Numbered from the stretch's first letter, positions 25,560 through 37,890 are shown. The stretch is 64,000 bases of DNA from Vitellaria paradoxa (GCA_019916065.1 CM034238.1:31567721-31631720); one strand, 5' to 3'. A program made the numbers and translations. Notes: generated by a model from the letters alone, not told the origin.

Positions 25560-28200
25560 TTGAGACCAATCAAATATTTTTCAATTTATTTTTTTAGTGA
25601 TTCCAAATTTATCTAAAATAATAAATTTTTTCAATTTTATTGAGGAACATTTAATTTTTTTAAAATTGAAATGTATTTTTAAATTAAAAAAATTATAATA
25701 ACATTAATGCGTAACAAAAAATATAATAAAATATAATTTTTTTGTTAATTTATATTTTTTATTATCATTCACTAAACCAACTATAAAAATAATTTTAAAT
25801 AAATATGAGTAAAAATTGACAAAATATTGGTTAAAACAATTATGAACATAATTTTAAAAAGAGAAATATAATTTTGGACTTTTTTTATTTTGTTGAACTA
25901 AAAATTTGAAACCAAGCGAATGTTTTATTAATTTAAATTTAAAATTATATTTAAATTCAAAAACTTAAATTTAAATTAACTCACAACAAATATATATTAT
26001 TTTTCTGATGATTTATATAAATTATTACCATTTATTAAAGCAACCATCAAAATAAACTTAAATATATAGAGAGAAATTTTTGACACCTAATCTATTAAAA
26101 CAATTATAAAAATATTTTTAAGTATTAAAAATTATTTCAGACGAAGTATGTTATTTTATTGAACTATAGTATTTTGAAATTATAAATGAGTGAATGCTTA
26201 ATTTTTTTTTGTAAATTTAAAAATGTAAATTGAAATTAACTCCTAACAAGAAAATATAATTTATTAAATAATTTATATATATTATTATCATTCACTAAAA
26301 CAATTATGAAAAATCTTAAATAAAAAGTATTTTTAAGATTTCAATAAATTATGTTATTTTATTGAGCTAAAAATTTGAAATTATAAGTACGTTAATGTTT
26401 AATTTGTTGAATTCAAAAGTATATTTAAATTCAAAAATTAAAATGAAAATTAATTCCTAACGGAATTAATTATCAAGATTTTTTTGATAACTTATATATA
26501 TTATCATCATTCATTAAGCCAACTATACAAATAATATTTAATATGATTTTTGATGAAGTATTGATTAAACAATTATAAAATTAACTTTAAATAAGAAGAA
26601 TATTAAACTACCATATTTGGAATTATAAATATGTAAATGTATAATTTTTTAAAATAAATTAATTAACATTACATTAGGGAAATTAAATTATATTATGATC
26701 TTCGTAATATTAAACAATAATATTAAAAATATTAAGATTAGGTAAATAATAAAATTAAATTATAAATTTTAGGTTCATTAATATTAATATTAGTTAAAAT
26801 ATTAAATAATGAATTAGAATATTGAGAATTTCATTACATTAGGTAAAATTAAATTGCTTTGATTAATATTGTAATGGTTGGATTAAGTTACTTAAATTAT
26901 TAAAAATATCATTATTAAATAACTTTTATATATTAGTATCATTCACTAAAACAATTATGAAAAAAATTAAATAAAAAGTATTTTTAAGGTTTCAACAAAT
27001 TATGTTATTTTATTTAGCTAAAAATTTGAAATTATAAGTACATTAATGTTTAATTTGTTGAATTCAAAAGTATATCTAACTTCAAAAATTAAAATGAAAA
27101 TTAATTGCTAACGGAATAAATTATCAAGATTTTTTTGATAACTTATATATATTATCATCATTCATTAAACCAACTATAAAAATAATATTTAATATGATTT
27201 TTGATGAAGTATTGATTAAACTATTATAAAATTAATTTTAAATAGGAAAAACATTAAACTACCATATTTGGAATTATAAATACGTAAATGTATAATTTTT
27301 TAAAATAAATTAATTGACGTTACATTAAGGAAATTAAATTATATTATGATCTTTGTAATATTAAACAATAATATTAAAAATAATAAGACTAGGTAAATAA
27401 TAATATTAAATTATAAATATTAGGTTCATTAAATATTAATATTAGTTAAAATATTAAATAATGAATTAGAATATTGAGAATTTCATTACATTAGGTAAAA
27501 TTAAATTGTTTCGATTAATATTGTAATGGTTAGATTAGGTTACTTAAATTATTAAAAATATTTTTATTATTTGAAATACCAAATAGTCATTCGATTTATG
27601 GTATAATGAGAAAATTAGATAAAATAATAATATTATAATATTACAAGTAGGTAAATTATGTAATAATATTATAATTAATTAGATAATTAGCAGTAGTTAA
27701 TTAATAATATTTAATTAGTTAAATTACTAATTAATACGTAAATCTCTAATCTTACTTGGGCCCAATCTAATATCTTACTTGGGCCTAATCTAATCGAATA
27801 TTGATGCTATGAGAAAATTAGGTAACATAATAATATTAGAATATTATAAGTAGATAAATTAGGTAATAATATTATAATTAATTAGATAATTAGTAGTAGT
27901 TAATTAATAATATCTAATTAGTTAAATTACTAATTAATATGTAAACCCCTAATTTTACCTGAGCCCAATCCAATATCTTACTTGTGCCCAATCCGATCAA
28001 ATATTAATACTATGAGGAAATTAGATAAAATAATAATGTTATAATATTATAATTAGGTAAATTAATATTATTTAATTACTTGAATTACTAATTAGTACGT
28101 AAATCCCTAATTACTTAGGCCCAACCCAATATCCTACTTGGGTCTAATCAAATATGTTAAATTCATAACTGATATACAATCCCCCCCAAATCTTACTTGG
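25560..28200. repeat. AT-rich CACTA interior with tandem duplications
   Basis: An extremely AT-rich block with no coding capacity. It holds two direct copies of a 651-bp segment (about 26270-26920 and 26921-27571), then three copies of a segment of about 204 bp (about 27604-27807, 27808-28010 and 28011-28200), each containing CTTACTTGGGCCCAAT-like words. It occupies the place where the transposase core would be expected. Confidence 0.75.
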
Positions 28201-28257
28201 GCCTAATCCAATATCCTACTTAGGCCCAATTTAATCCAATTTATAATCACGGTTTGA

Positions 28258-28630
28258 GATTTTTATTATTCAAATGTGTCTGGGTCGATCCAATTCGTGG
28301 GGTTAAAACTGATAAGTACCAATTTAAGTTGGTAAAGTTCAACAATTTGTTATACTGGGATGTACGAATATAAGATGAACCATGTACACTGGCGTCCATG
28401 GTAGAGCAAGTTTACTATGTTGGAGATTGAGCCGATCCTAATTGGCAAATTGCGGTTAAAATGTCGAGAATGGGGGTGTATCATATCAAGTGCGATGAAC
28501 CAGATATTGATGCATTCGCCCAACAAGCTCTTGACTAGGATGCAATCGTCCAACGTGATGAAGATGTTAATTGGGTTAGGGACACGTTCAAAGGAGATAC
28601 GGTTGATTTACATACCTAATACAGGGTTGT
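28258..28630 (+). pseudogene. CACTA transposase C-terminal remnant (DUF4216-like)
   Basis: The plus-strand frame reads GVKTDKYQFKLVKFNN, then LASMVEQVYYVGD, NWQIAVKMSRMGVY and a late acidic stretch. This arrangement resembles the DUF4216 region downstream of the catalytic core of plant CACTA transposases. In-frame stops are present and the upstream catalytic domain is absent. Confidence 0.6.
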
Positions 28631-28737
28631 GTACTTTTTTATCAGAACAAAGTTAATTTTAAATATTTATTTTTTAATTTTAAATATTTATTTTTTTAAA
28701 ATTGTAAGAAATTTAACTTGTGAATAGTTAGGGAGAC

Positions 28738-30445
28738 ATGCTCAGACGCTCTAGGAGAAGGATTGGCCCTAGGACAATGGTTGAGCGCCTTGACCTATCC
28801 TGTGTAGGCAGCAGCTCAGCAGATGCTGTCCCACCATCACTCTCCATGTTGGCGCATCCTTTGACGTGCAGTTAGGCACCTTCAGTGTCTGACAATACAG
28901 GGGCAGGTAAAGTTTGTCAGTTTAAGATTTTATCTTATTCATTATAAATATTTCTTTCGTAAAAACTTGTCACTTAACATTTTGTTTGTAACAGATTATT
29001 CCACTTCGAGCAGGCCTTCAAGGTTTGATAGATGGCCCTCGAAGGGATTGTTGCAATGGAATTGTGGGTCATAGTGAATGACCGTACAGTAGGATGACAC
29101 GTCCTATCTGGTGGGAAAAGATGGACGGTCTCTTATTTCCCAACTCGTACACTTGGCCCAAAATTTGATCAGATTCCCATTGACCACCCTTGAGTGAGAC
29201 CATTTCCTGGATTCTACATTGGAGGGTCTCTAGGCCAAGGTGCAGGTATGAAATTTTCCTATTTCATTTGTACGTGGTTTTCTATGTTGAAACTTGTAAT
29301 ATTAAATAATATTCTATAATTTGCCATTTTTAGAACAATGTAGTTGATGTTCTTCCAACCTTCCGAGATGTTATGTACGGCAAGTATCAGAAGATGTGAA
29401 AGGATCATAAGAATAAGATTAAAGAGAAATACTAGAACGGTCATAAGAATGACCCTGACATCGTCTAGTAGGTCCTACTAGGCGTTCTTCTCCACCAGTG
29501 GGTTGAGCTCGTTAGGTACTAGTCGAGCCTTAAGGCGTAGGTGAGTAGATTGTGAGTTGAATTTTTTCCTTAAGTTTTGAAGTTATAAAGCGTAAGTTAT
29601 AAAAACTAATTAAGAAAAACTGAAAATAGGCGGAGGCCGAGAGGAACTCACAAAATCAAATGATGTAGAGCCTCCGCCACAAGGAACGAACTTAGCACTT
29701 TACTCAAGTCCGCCACGACGTAAAACGTTAGTCTACCATGTAATTTTTTTTTTATTTTCATGCCTTATGATAATAAATTATTAACATATAATTTGACTTT
29801 CAACAAAGGACGGAGGGGGGCTTAAGGACTGATCGGATGGCCATGTGGTTGGTGACTCAACGTACTGATTCACCGGAGGTTCAGGCCATACAAGTAATTA
29901 ATTTTTATATTTTGGCCAATGAACATATAGTTTAATTTTGCTTTACATAATGCAGTTATTTATCTTATTTATTCATCTCGTCTTGTTTATATTAGGCTCA
30001 GTTTAATGCACGTCTAGATGAGCTGCTGCCAGATGAGAAGGAGTCTGAGGAGAGGAGGGATGAGATATTTTTCTCCATCGTCAAACGTGACGGTCACAGA
30101 TACACACTTACGCGGGGCGCGGGCATTCCACGCCGGTCCATTGCACGAGTGGAGTTATCCTCTCAAGCCAGACGTCACGACCAGGACCTGCTCTAGACCC
30201 TTCGAGCTGAGATGGACGCGCGAGAGGCGTCACTTCAGGCCGAGATGATGGCTGAGATGGTGAGGTACCTATCTCAGAGCTAGAGCCATCCACCTCGTCC
30301 TCCTCAGGTTACAAATTTTATTTTTCGTTTTTATTGGTAATTAAAATTTTATAAATTTATTTATTCATGTCTTCTTATTATGTTCTAATTTCATTATTGT
30401 TTCATTGTAGGACCTAGACAATGGTGACTGGCCCTCTTGGGCTAG
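28738..30445 (+). pseudogene. CACTA second gene remnant (plant transposase, Ptta/En/Spm type)
   Basis: Exon-like pieces on the plus strand separated by AT-rich introns: 28738-28910 (MLRRSRRRIGPRTMVERLD), 28990-29240, 29335-29540, 29620-29740, 29810-29895 (TDRMAMWLVTQRTDSPEVQA) and 29997-30280 (ARLDELLPDEKESEERRDEI). The final pieces look like the Transposase_24-type DNA-binding protein of En/Spm elements. Several stops make it non-functional. Exon limits are approximate. Confidence 0.6.
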
Positions 30446-30859
30446 ATTAGGGTGATTAGGAGCCATGCTTATCATTTGATGATCAGTACACTTGCATTTT
30501 AGTTTTTTTATTCTGAACATTTGTACGTAATAAAATTTTCTTTTGTAATTAAATTTGATATTGTTTTTGTATATATAAATGTAGAAACTTGTTTTATTTT
30601 ATGTAAAAAATTTTTGGCTACATGTGCAAGTTAATTTATATAAGTAAATTAAATTAAATTTGAAGTAAATATTTATAAATAAATAATAATTACAATAATT
30701 ATTATAAATAAATAATTAAGTATAAATAAATAATAATTACAATAAATAATTATTATAAATAAATAATATAAGTAATAAACAATTAGTAAATAAGTAATTT
30801 AAATAATTACAATAATAGAAAATAATAATAGATTAAAAAAAAGAATTATATATTTATTA

Positions 30860-31205
30860 AAGCGGTCGCTAATATTTGCATGCTAAATGGCACCACTTGG
30901 ACGAATTTTCCCAGGGGAGAAACAGCGACCGCTTATAAGGTATTAGCGACCGCTTTAGATGGTCGCTAAAATTATGCACCAAATAGTGCCACTTGGACCA
31001 ACTTTCGCAGGGGAGAAATAGTGACTGTCATAACATTAGCAAATGCCTGTAATGGTCGCTAAAAATCCACCCTCTTCCACAATAGCGGTCGCAAATACTA
31101 TAGCAACCGCTTTGGTGGTCGCTAATAAGTTTTAGCGACGAACTAAATGTGACTCGTTAATGGTGGTCACTAGGCGGTCGCAAATAGTTTGGCGGTCGCT
31201 AAAAG
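30860..31205. repeat. CACTA right subterminal repeats
   Basis: At least eight GCGGTCGC / GCGACCGC-type motifs, for example near 30863, 30928, 30945, 31087, 31171 and 31190. Two larger related blocks (about 30875-30925 and 30965-31025) share GCCACTTGGAC. This matches the motif set of the left end. Confidence 0.8.
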
Positions 31206-31225
31206 CCCTTTTTTCAATAGTGATA

Positions 31226-32404
31226 TCATTTATTAAGGTTGAGTACATATATATAAAGTTACAATGTATTGCCCCTAGATTAACAGAATAGGAAATAAAA
31301 TCTTTACAAAATCTTTATTGGTCGATGGATTGCCTTTCCTGTACCCTACCTGGGGGGTGCACTACCGAGAGGTTAAAGGATTGCTTTCCCTGACACCTGG
31401 CTATAAGGTACACTGCATTAGAATTCTACTTCAATACTTCTATGCTTGATCCATCATCTTCCCTGCGGCTTGCTTATGGCCTTCTCTGGACATTTTTAGA
31501 CTTTTGTTGCTTTTAGAACTTGCCTCCAATTCAAAATCTTCACGATCCCATATTAATTTGCACTTCATAAGTGTATCTTCATTCTTTTGGAAAATCTTGA
31601 GCTCTATTCAACTTAGGGAACTTCTTCATTCTCATTCAATATGATTAGGAAACATGAATTTGAGTCCAATTTTAATTCAATCTTTGTGTCCAATTTTAGA
31701 TAGTTGTTTAGATTTGCCATAACTTTGACTTTACATATGTGATGGTGCATTTCAACTTGGGGGCTTTTTTTTAGGCCTTGTGATGACCCTTATAATGCAC
31801 AAGGATTAATTCTTTGAGTTAGGAGCAAGGCCCAAAAAATTCACAGTGGCGGGATCCCCATGGCCACATCACTACTCACGTAACCATCACAAATAAGCGA
31901 TTTCATAACTGAAGTTAGGAAATTCATCAACATACTTTCAACCAACTTAGAAAATAAGAGAGAGTCATAAGCTGATTAAGACATAATCGTATAAGTAAAA
32001 TCATGATCCCCATACCAATCGATAATACGAAGATGCGACACTGCTTGATCAGATGTACCAACATTAATAGAAGGATCGGACCATACAGAGTTTGCCACTT
32101 GGTTGAGGACAACCATTCTAGGCATATGAAGGGCAACTCTCTTGTCTTGATGCCTCTTTATAAATACTTTCCTACCGGTAGGTAGCAACGTTAATAGGAT
32201 TGATCCATTCTTTCTCAACTGTAACCATAACTCCATCTATGTGATCTCTCTGTCTTTCTGACTCCTAATTGCCCTAACTCTCACTTTGCTTGCCTTTGAC
32301 GCATCTCACCATTGAAAACAAATGACACCATTCCTGACAAACACCAATCCTTTTACATTCATCTTATTATGCTAAAATGGTAGGATTTAAAAAAAAAAAA
32401 ACAT
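31226..32404. other. copia-3 distal LTR and unassigned sequence
   Basis: Up to about 31757 this is probably the rest of the copia-3 LTR (minus strand, TATATATA near 31245). 31758-32404 holds no recognised gene. A minus-strand open stretch of 86 codons (32236-31976, with residues YGDHDF) was noted but not identified. A poly-A run precedes the gypsy LTR. Confidence 0.4.
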
Positions 32405-33015
32405 TGATCAGGGGTATTTCCTAACCACCCAAGGCAAAATAGCAGACTATATAGTAGACTTGGGTCTCCCCATCGTAGTGTTGAGTAAAGTCAACTAAGC
32501 AGGGTTGGAAGAGCTGAGCACTAGTCAAGCTAGGCAACAAGTAGGACTCAAGACTTAATCACCATGATTCCCTGATTTATGCATGTAATGTAGCAACTGC
32601 CATCAATTCAAGATGATCACTACGTTGTTTCGAATTTAATATCAGCTTTTTTTTTTTTGGTAATTAAGCGTATTTTGGATTAAAAAACACGTTGGTTAAG
32701 CGAAGAGAGAATTGCAATCACGATGGGACTCGAATTTAATATCTTCCTTATCCAAGTGAGGAAATCACAACAAATCAGGGAGGATTCTAACTCAATTCCA
32801 ATTTTAACTCCCCGAAAGATTATTATAAATAAAGTGTAAGTTAACCCTGATAGGTATGTAACTTTAAACCTACTGTTACCCTTCCAAATTGAATTCCCAT
32901 AATTCTTTGCTAACTTAAGCATCGGAGGACTTTTTGTAGGCACCACACCGGTGTTCGTAGATTGCAACTTCTGGATCAAGGTTTAGATTAAGGTCATGAA
33001 ATTTCACCATCATCA
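32405..33015 (+). repeat. gypsy-1 5' LTR (carries a SINE-like insert)
   Basis: A 611-bp LTR beginning TG and ending CA (ACCATCATCA). Removing the 87-bp insert and one 13-bp duplicated target copy leaves 511 bp, exactly the length of the 3' LTR. This supports both boundaries. Confidence 0.92.
32644..32730 (-). mobile_element. SINE-like retroposon with 13-bp target duplication
   Basis: An 87-bp insert flanked by perfect copies of CGAATTTAATATC (32631-32643 and 32731-32743). It is absent from the 3' LTR, which provides the empty site. A run of 12 T near the left end means a poly-A tail on the minus strand. The long target duplication plus tail indicates target-primed retroposition. The body (AGTCCCATCGTGATTGC on the minus strand) is too short to name the family and is probably 5'-truncated. 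Confidence 0.8.
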
Positions 33016-33036
33016 GTGGGCATTGTATGTGGGAAT
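33016..33036 (+). other. gypsy-1 primer-binding site (degenerate)
   Basis: Sequence directly after the 5' LTR (GTGGGCATTG, then TGTGGGAA) resembles the common TGGCGCC...TGTGGGAA arrangement of plant gypsy elements, with several changes. Confidence 0.5.
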
Positions 33037-33539
33037 GACATTCCTATCAACCTTGTATGGTCCAAACCAAGTTTGGGTTACAAACGCAGCCAATACCAGA
33101 GATGGAGAATCAAAATCAGAATGTTGATATGATTATGGCAATGGAGAGGCTGTTTGCAGAGATAGCTACAACAATGCAAACTTTGATGCCCAAAATCAGG
33201 CGCTATTGCAGCGCATAGACCGCAAGGCTGCAGCACCACCACCAGCCCCCATCTTAGCACCACAAGATTCACCTTCAAAGTTGCAATCAATGGATAATGA
33301 GGGTGAAGTTGTCGGGGAAAGTGACGCCCAAAGCTAATGCATGCTGGCCCCTCGGCAGAGGAATGGTGCGGTTGTAGAAGTTAAAGTAGATAGCTACACT
33401 ATCCATCGACATATTGAGGTGGAAGTTAAGAGAATCGAGAACATGGCTGGTGATCATTCAGTGAATCAGGGCCATGTAGGCCCAGGTTGATGATGTCCTG
33501 GTAGCAGTGCGAGTCCCTAATGTTGTGCATAATGGAGTG

Positions 33540-34360
33540 TCCCTTACCATCGAAGTTCAAAATGCCGATGGTAGAGGTTTACGATGGCACCATAGATCCT
33601 ATTGATCATCTAGACATGTACAACTCGACAATGAATCTCCAAGTGATCCCAAATAGGATTAAGTGTTGAACTTTTTTAGTCACCCTCAAGGGCCTAGCTA
33701 GTGCTTAGTATAACAAGATCAAGCCTAGATTGATCGAGAATTTCAGACAGATCAGCAAGTTGTTTGTCTCACATTTCATTGCTAATCAAAGATAGAGAAA
33801 ACCCACTATCTGGAGATGCTAATGAGTCCCTTAGGGAGTACGTCAACAAATTCAATTGCAAGATGATGGAGATCGACAAGGTCGATAGGAAAGTGGTGCT
33901 TACTGTCTTCATAAGTAGCCTTAAATCAGGTAGATTGGCTATCTCGTTGGCAAAGAACCCACCCCTAACGATGGCTCATTTGATGTCTCAGGATCAAAAA
34001 TATATGAATGCAGAAGATGCGATGAAGGCGCGATGCGATGCCAAGTGGGAAATTCTCATCCAAAGAAAAAAAGGCAGAATGACTCAAAAGAAACTAAAGA
34101 GTCGAAGGCTCTTAGAACCTCTAGGCCTGAGCACTGAATGAAAAAGAGAAGACCCATGTTCGCTAACCTAGCCAAAGACTTTACCCCATTAAATACAAAG
34201 TTGGTGTGGGTCTTTTACGTAGGATGACCTAGATTTTAGATGGCTTAAGGAGTTGAGGGCCTCACCCAAGTCAAGGAGTAAGTCCAAGTATTGCCTATTC
34301 CATAGGGATCATAGACATGACATAAAGAACTGCTTTGACTTGCGAGGCTAGTAGAAGAAT
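33540..34360 (+). pseudogene. gypsy-1 gag
   Basis: A retrotransposon gag domain in broken frames. 33570-33760 carries YDGTIDPIDHLDMYN and SKLFVSHFIANQR. 33764-34141 carries ESLREYVNKFNCKMMEID and VFISSLKSGRLAISLAKNPP. A knuckle-like YCLFHRDHRHDIKNC follows near 34288-34332. Stops and a frameshift between the pieces make it non-functional. Confidence 0.88.
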
Positions 34361-34819
34361 TGGTCAGAAAGAGAAAGTACAACAGATTTGTCGTTGACTA
34401 AAAACATGAAAGGTGAGATGCTCAGAGAAGCCTAGGTCAGGAGAGCCCTCATAGGTGAAGTCCTAACAGGGGGCATCAGAATCAACACCCTTTGGGCAAA
34501 ATCAGAGTCATTTCAGGAGGACTCGTAGGAGGAGGTGAATCCTGCTCAGCACGAAAGAAGTACGCTTAGGAGTTAAGGATAAACCAAGAAGTGATGTCAG
34601 CCAAACAACCGACCAAAAAAAAATAAACAAGATTTAGCCTCAATCACTTTCACTGAACATGAGGTCATCGAACTGAGCCATCCACAGAATGACCTTATGT
34701 CATATCGGTCATCATAGCAAACTTCCAGATATGAAGAATTCTAGTAGTAACGGGAGCTTGATTAACATCCTATATTGGAAGCCATTTGAAAAAATAGAGA
34801 TCAGAAAGGACAAATTGTA

Positions 34820-35260
34820 GCCAATCTATTTGCCTTTGATTGGTTTTGCAGGAGAACAGGTGTTGCCACTCGGGTCCATTACTCCTCCAATCACCTTAGG
34901 GACAGAGCCTGAACAGGCAACCAAAATGGTTAATTTTTTGGTGGTGGATCACCCTTGGGCATACAATATGATTCTTGGCGGGGCCCTTAATTATTTCAGA
35001 GTAGTCACTTCTACTTACCACCTTTGTATCAAGTTCCCAACCGAGCCGAGCAAGGGGTCGGTTGTGCAAAAAGAAATCAGAGGGCAATATGGGAATGTTA
35101 TGTATCTTTCATGAAAGGGGACAAAAATCAAGAGGCATCGATTGTTGAGGAGTTGAAAGTTCAGGATGAAGAGGAATTAAAGAAAGGGGAGTCAAGAGAT
35201 GACCTAGAAAAGGTGGTGGTAGGAGAACTTGAGCTTAAAATGACCATCAGGGCCTTTGAA
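34820..35260 (+). pseudogene. gypsy-1 protease region
   Basis: The frame 34830-35114 reads PLIGFAGEQVLPLGSITPP and FLVVDHPWAYNMILG, typical of the pepsin-like protease region of plant gypsy polyproteins. An acidic linker to RT follows. Confidence 0.8.
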
Positions 35261-35299
35261 TAATAGAAACAGAAACTTAGGGAGTTCTCGAAGAACACT

Positions 35300-36100
35300 G
35301 ACTTTTTTTCTTGGTCCCATAAAGATATGCCTAGCATTGACATTGGGGTTATGGCTCGTCACCTAAACATATCCCCAGAAACTCGGTCTATGAAACAAAA
35401 TGAGGTATTCACTCCTGAATGCAATGAGACAGTAGCGCAAGAAATAGAGAAGTTGTTAATTGCCAAGTTCATTAGGGAGGTTCATTACTCGACCTGGTTA
35501 TCTAATGCAGTGATGGTCAAAAAGTTCAATGAAAAATGGAGAATGTGCGTAGACTTCTTTGATCTTAACAAGGCCTGTCCTAAAAATAGCTTTCCTCTGC
35601 CTGCCATCAACTTGCTGGTAAATCTCCACGACTGGTCACCAGGTACTTTCTTTTATAGATGCTTTTTTAAGTTATAATGAAATCAGAATCGCTGAGCAAG
35701 ACCAAGAGCACATAGCCTTTGTCATAGACCAAGGCTTATATTATTACAAGGTCATACATTTTGGTCTTAAGAATGCAGGAATAACATATCAACAGCTGGT
35801 GAACCTGATGTTCAAATCTTAGATCGCCGAAATGTGGAGGTCTACGTTGATGATATGCTGGTGAAAAGTAAGTCAGCTGCCAATCATGTGGCTAATTTGG
35901 AAGAGACTTTCAATACCGTCAAGAAGTTTAAGATGAAGCCAAATCCACAAAGTGTGCCTTTAGGGTAGCTTACGGAAGTTCCTTGACTTCATGGTCTCTA
36001 GCTAAGGTATTGAAGCGAGCCCAAAAAAGGTCTGAGCCAATCTAGAAACGCAGTCCCCCAGAATGACTAAGGAGGTACAGAGATTAGTAGGCCGAATTGC
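35300..36100 (+). pseudogene. gypsy-1 reverse transcriptase
   Basis: 35327-35677 carries the RT start (ARHLNISPETRSMKQ, IAKFIREVHYSTWLSN, MCVDFFDLNKACPK). The catalytic motif YVDDM lies at 35843-35857 in another frame after frameshifts. Broken. Confidence 0.9.
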
Positions 36101-36920
36101 TACCTTCAACAGATTTATTTTAAGGTCGTCTAATAAGTGCCTCCCACTCTTCAAGATTCTGAGGAAAGCTTCTAATTGGACTATAGAATGTGAAGCAGCC
36201 TTCTATCAGCTAAACGATTACTCGAGGATTGTCCTGCTACTCAATAAGACCATTCTCGGAGGAAAGCTATATTTTTACCTGGCAATATTTATAATAGCAG
36301 TAAGCTCAGCACTAGTAAAGGAGGAGAATGGAGTGCAGAAGCCGATATACTATACCGGTAAAGTGCTCAGAGGAGTGAAGGAGTGATATGCGAGGATTGA
36401 GCTACTAGTTCTTGCTCTTATAATGATAATTCAAGGCTCAGAACTTACTTCCAAGCCCACACGATAGTAGTCTTGACTGACCAACCATTGAAAAATATTC
36501 TCCATAAACCAAAGACCTTAAGAAGATTGGTTAAATGGTTAATAGAGCTCACCTAATTTTATATCCAATATCAACCTCAGTTAACCATTAAAAGGTAGGC
36601 AGTAGTTGATTTTATCATGGAGTTGACAGCCGTGCCTAGCCTTCAGTTCGAGGAAGACAGTTTAGAGCAGACCTAGATCTTAAATGTTGATGACTTATCA
36701 ACTCAGGATACGAGTGGAGTAATCTTGTACTAATAACCCTTGAAGGACATAAAATCAAATACACTCTGTGTTTCAGCTTCCCAGCCTCTAACAATGAGGC
36801 AGAATATGAGGCACTTATAACTGGTCTTTGGATAGCTCGAAGAATGGGGGCAGAGTAGGCAGTTATAAAGAGCAATTCCTAACTAATAGTGGAGCAAGTT
36901 TAGGGAGAGTATAAAACCAA
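36101..36920 (+). pseudogene. gypsy-1 RNase H region
   Basis: RT connection and RNase H-like residues: AIFIIAVSSALVKEENGVQKPIYY (about 36283-36354, part shown in two frames), then NNEAEYEALITGL near 36790-36830. Stops are present. Confidence 0.8.
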
Positions 36921-37079
36921 ATGAGAGAAAATGGTGGAATACTGCCAGATGGCTAAAGACTTAGCTAGAAAATTTTTTAAAATAATATTGGAAGGGGTCC
37001 CCAGGTTAGACAATGAAGACGCCGATCGGCTCTCTAAGGTAGCTTCTTCAAAGGAATATGACCCTAACATACTAATGGA

Positions 37080-37890
37080 AATACTCAATTCTCTGAGCAT
37101 CTAAACATCAAGAGTACAGCAGATTAAGAATGAAGTTATGTGGGCTAAGCCAATCAGAGACTATCTGGAGAACAAATTCTTACTAGAAGACCAAAATGTA
37201 TTAGGTAATAAAATAAGTGCGGATTGATGGTGTTCTCTATAAAAGAGGTCATACCATGCCATTGCTCAGATGTGTAAATAAGGAAGAAGCAAATTACATC
37301 ATAGGGGAGATTCAAGAAGGAATTTATGGCAACCACTCAAGGTGGAAGATGCTAGCCAAAAAGGTCCAATGGGCTGTGTATTATTAGTTGACCATAGAAA
37401 AGAATCGACAAAACCTGGTAAGAAAGTGTGACAAATGCCAAAGGTTTGCCAGCATCCTGAGACTATCAACCAAAGAGCTAACCTCAATCTAGAGACCTTG
37501 GCCTTTCGCTCAGTGGGGAATTAACATCGTCAGTCCTTTTCCTTTAGGCAACGGTCAACATAAGTTCGTTGTAGTGGCGATCGACTATTTCATCAAATGG
37601 GTTGAAGTCGAGGCCCTAACAACTATAACCAAGTAGAATATGAGGAAATATCTATGGTATAGTATAATTTGAAGGTTCGGAATCCTAAAGGCAGTAATTA
37701 CAAACAACAAAAAATAGTTTGAAGGATAAGTGTTCAAAGAATTCTGCGAGCAACTCAACATCAGCCATCACTATTCTTCTTTGGAACATCCTCAAGCTAA
37801 TGGCCAAGTAGAAGTAACCAATAGATCCCTTCTAAAGATTATCAAAACGAGGCTCAAAAAAGAAAAGGACTTATAGGCAAACGAGCTACT
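37080..37890 (+). pseudogene. gypsy-1 integrase
   Basis: The zinc-finger part near 37420-37450 (VRKCDKCQRFA) is followed by the core start QWGINIVSPFPLGNGQHKF (about 37516-37570), AIDYFIKWVEVEAL and a late ANGQVEVTNRSLLK (about 37798-37839). Several stops. Non-functional. Confidence 0.88.

Larger units (their letters stand above)
24663..31222 (+). mobile_element. CACTA (En/Spm) DNA transposon, nonautonomous
   Basis: A 6,560-bp element. The left end is CACTACTAGAAA and the right end is TTTTCAATAGTG, which reads CACTATTGAAAA on the other strand. A perfect 3-bp target duplication ATA flanks it (24660-24662 and 31223-31225), as expected for the CACTA superfamily. Both subterminal regions carry many copies of a GCGGTCGC-type motif in both orientations. 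Transposase-related coding remnants occupy 28258-30445, but the catalytic transposase core is missing. The element sits inside the copia-3 LTR. Confidence 0.93.
16704..31757 (-). mobile_element. copia-3: decayed Sirevirus-type copia element, split by CACTA
   Basis: A minus-strand element. The 5' LTR lies at 24342-24659 and resumes after the CACTA insertion at 31226. Then come a primer-binding site, gag, integrase, RT, RNase H, a long noncoding spacer and an extra C-terminal ORF region (18000-16819), a layout typical of Sirevirus/Maximus elements. No 3' LTR was found before the SCPL fragment, so the left end is truncated. The right end near 31757 is a guess, because the LTR has no surviving partner. 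All frames are broken. Confidence 0.7.

Noticed and set aside
30018..30293. Overlapping open frames on both strands near the CACTA right side
   Set aside because: The plus-strand frame consistent with the second CACTA gene explains this region better. The others lack domain signal.
31976..32236. An 86-codon minus-strand frame containing YGDHDF, considered as a distant carboxypeptidase C-terminal piece
   Set aside because: The surrounding residues do not follow the carboxypeptidase pattern and no His-motif follows. I could not identify it, so no function is given.
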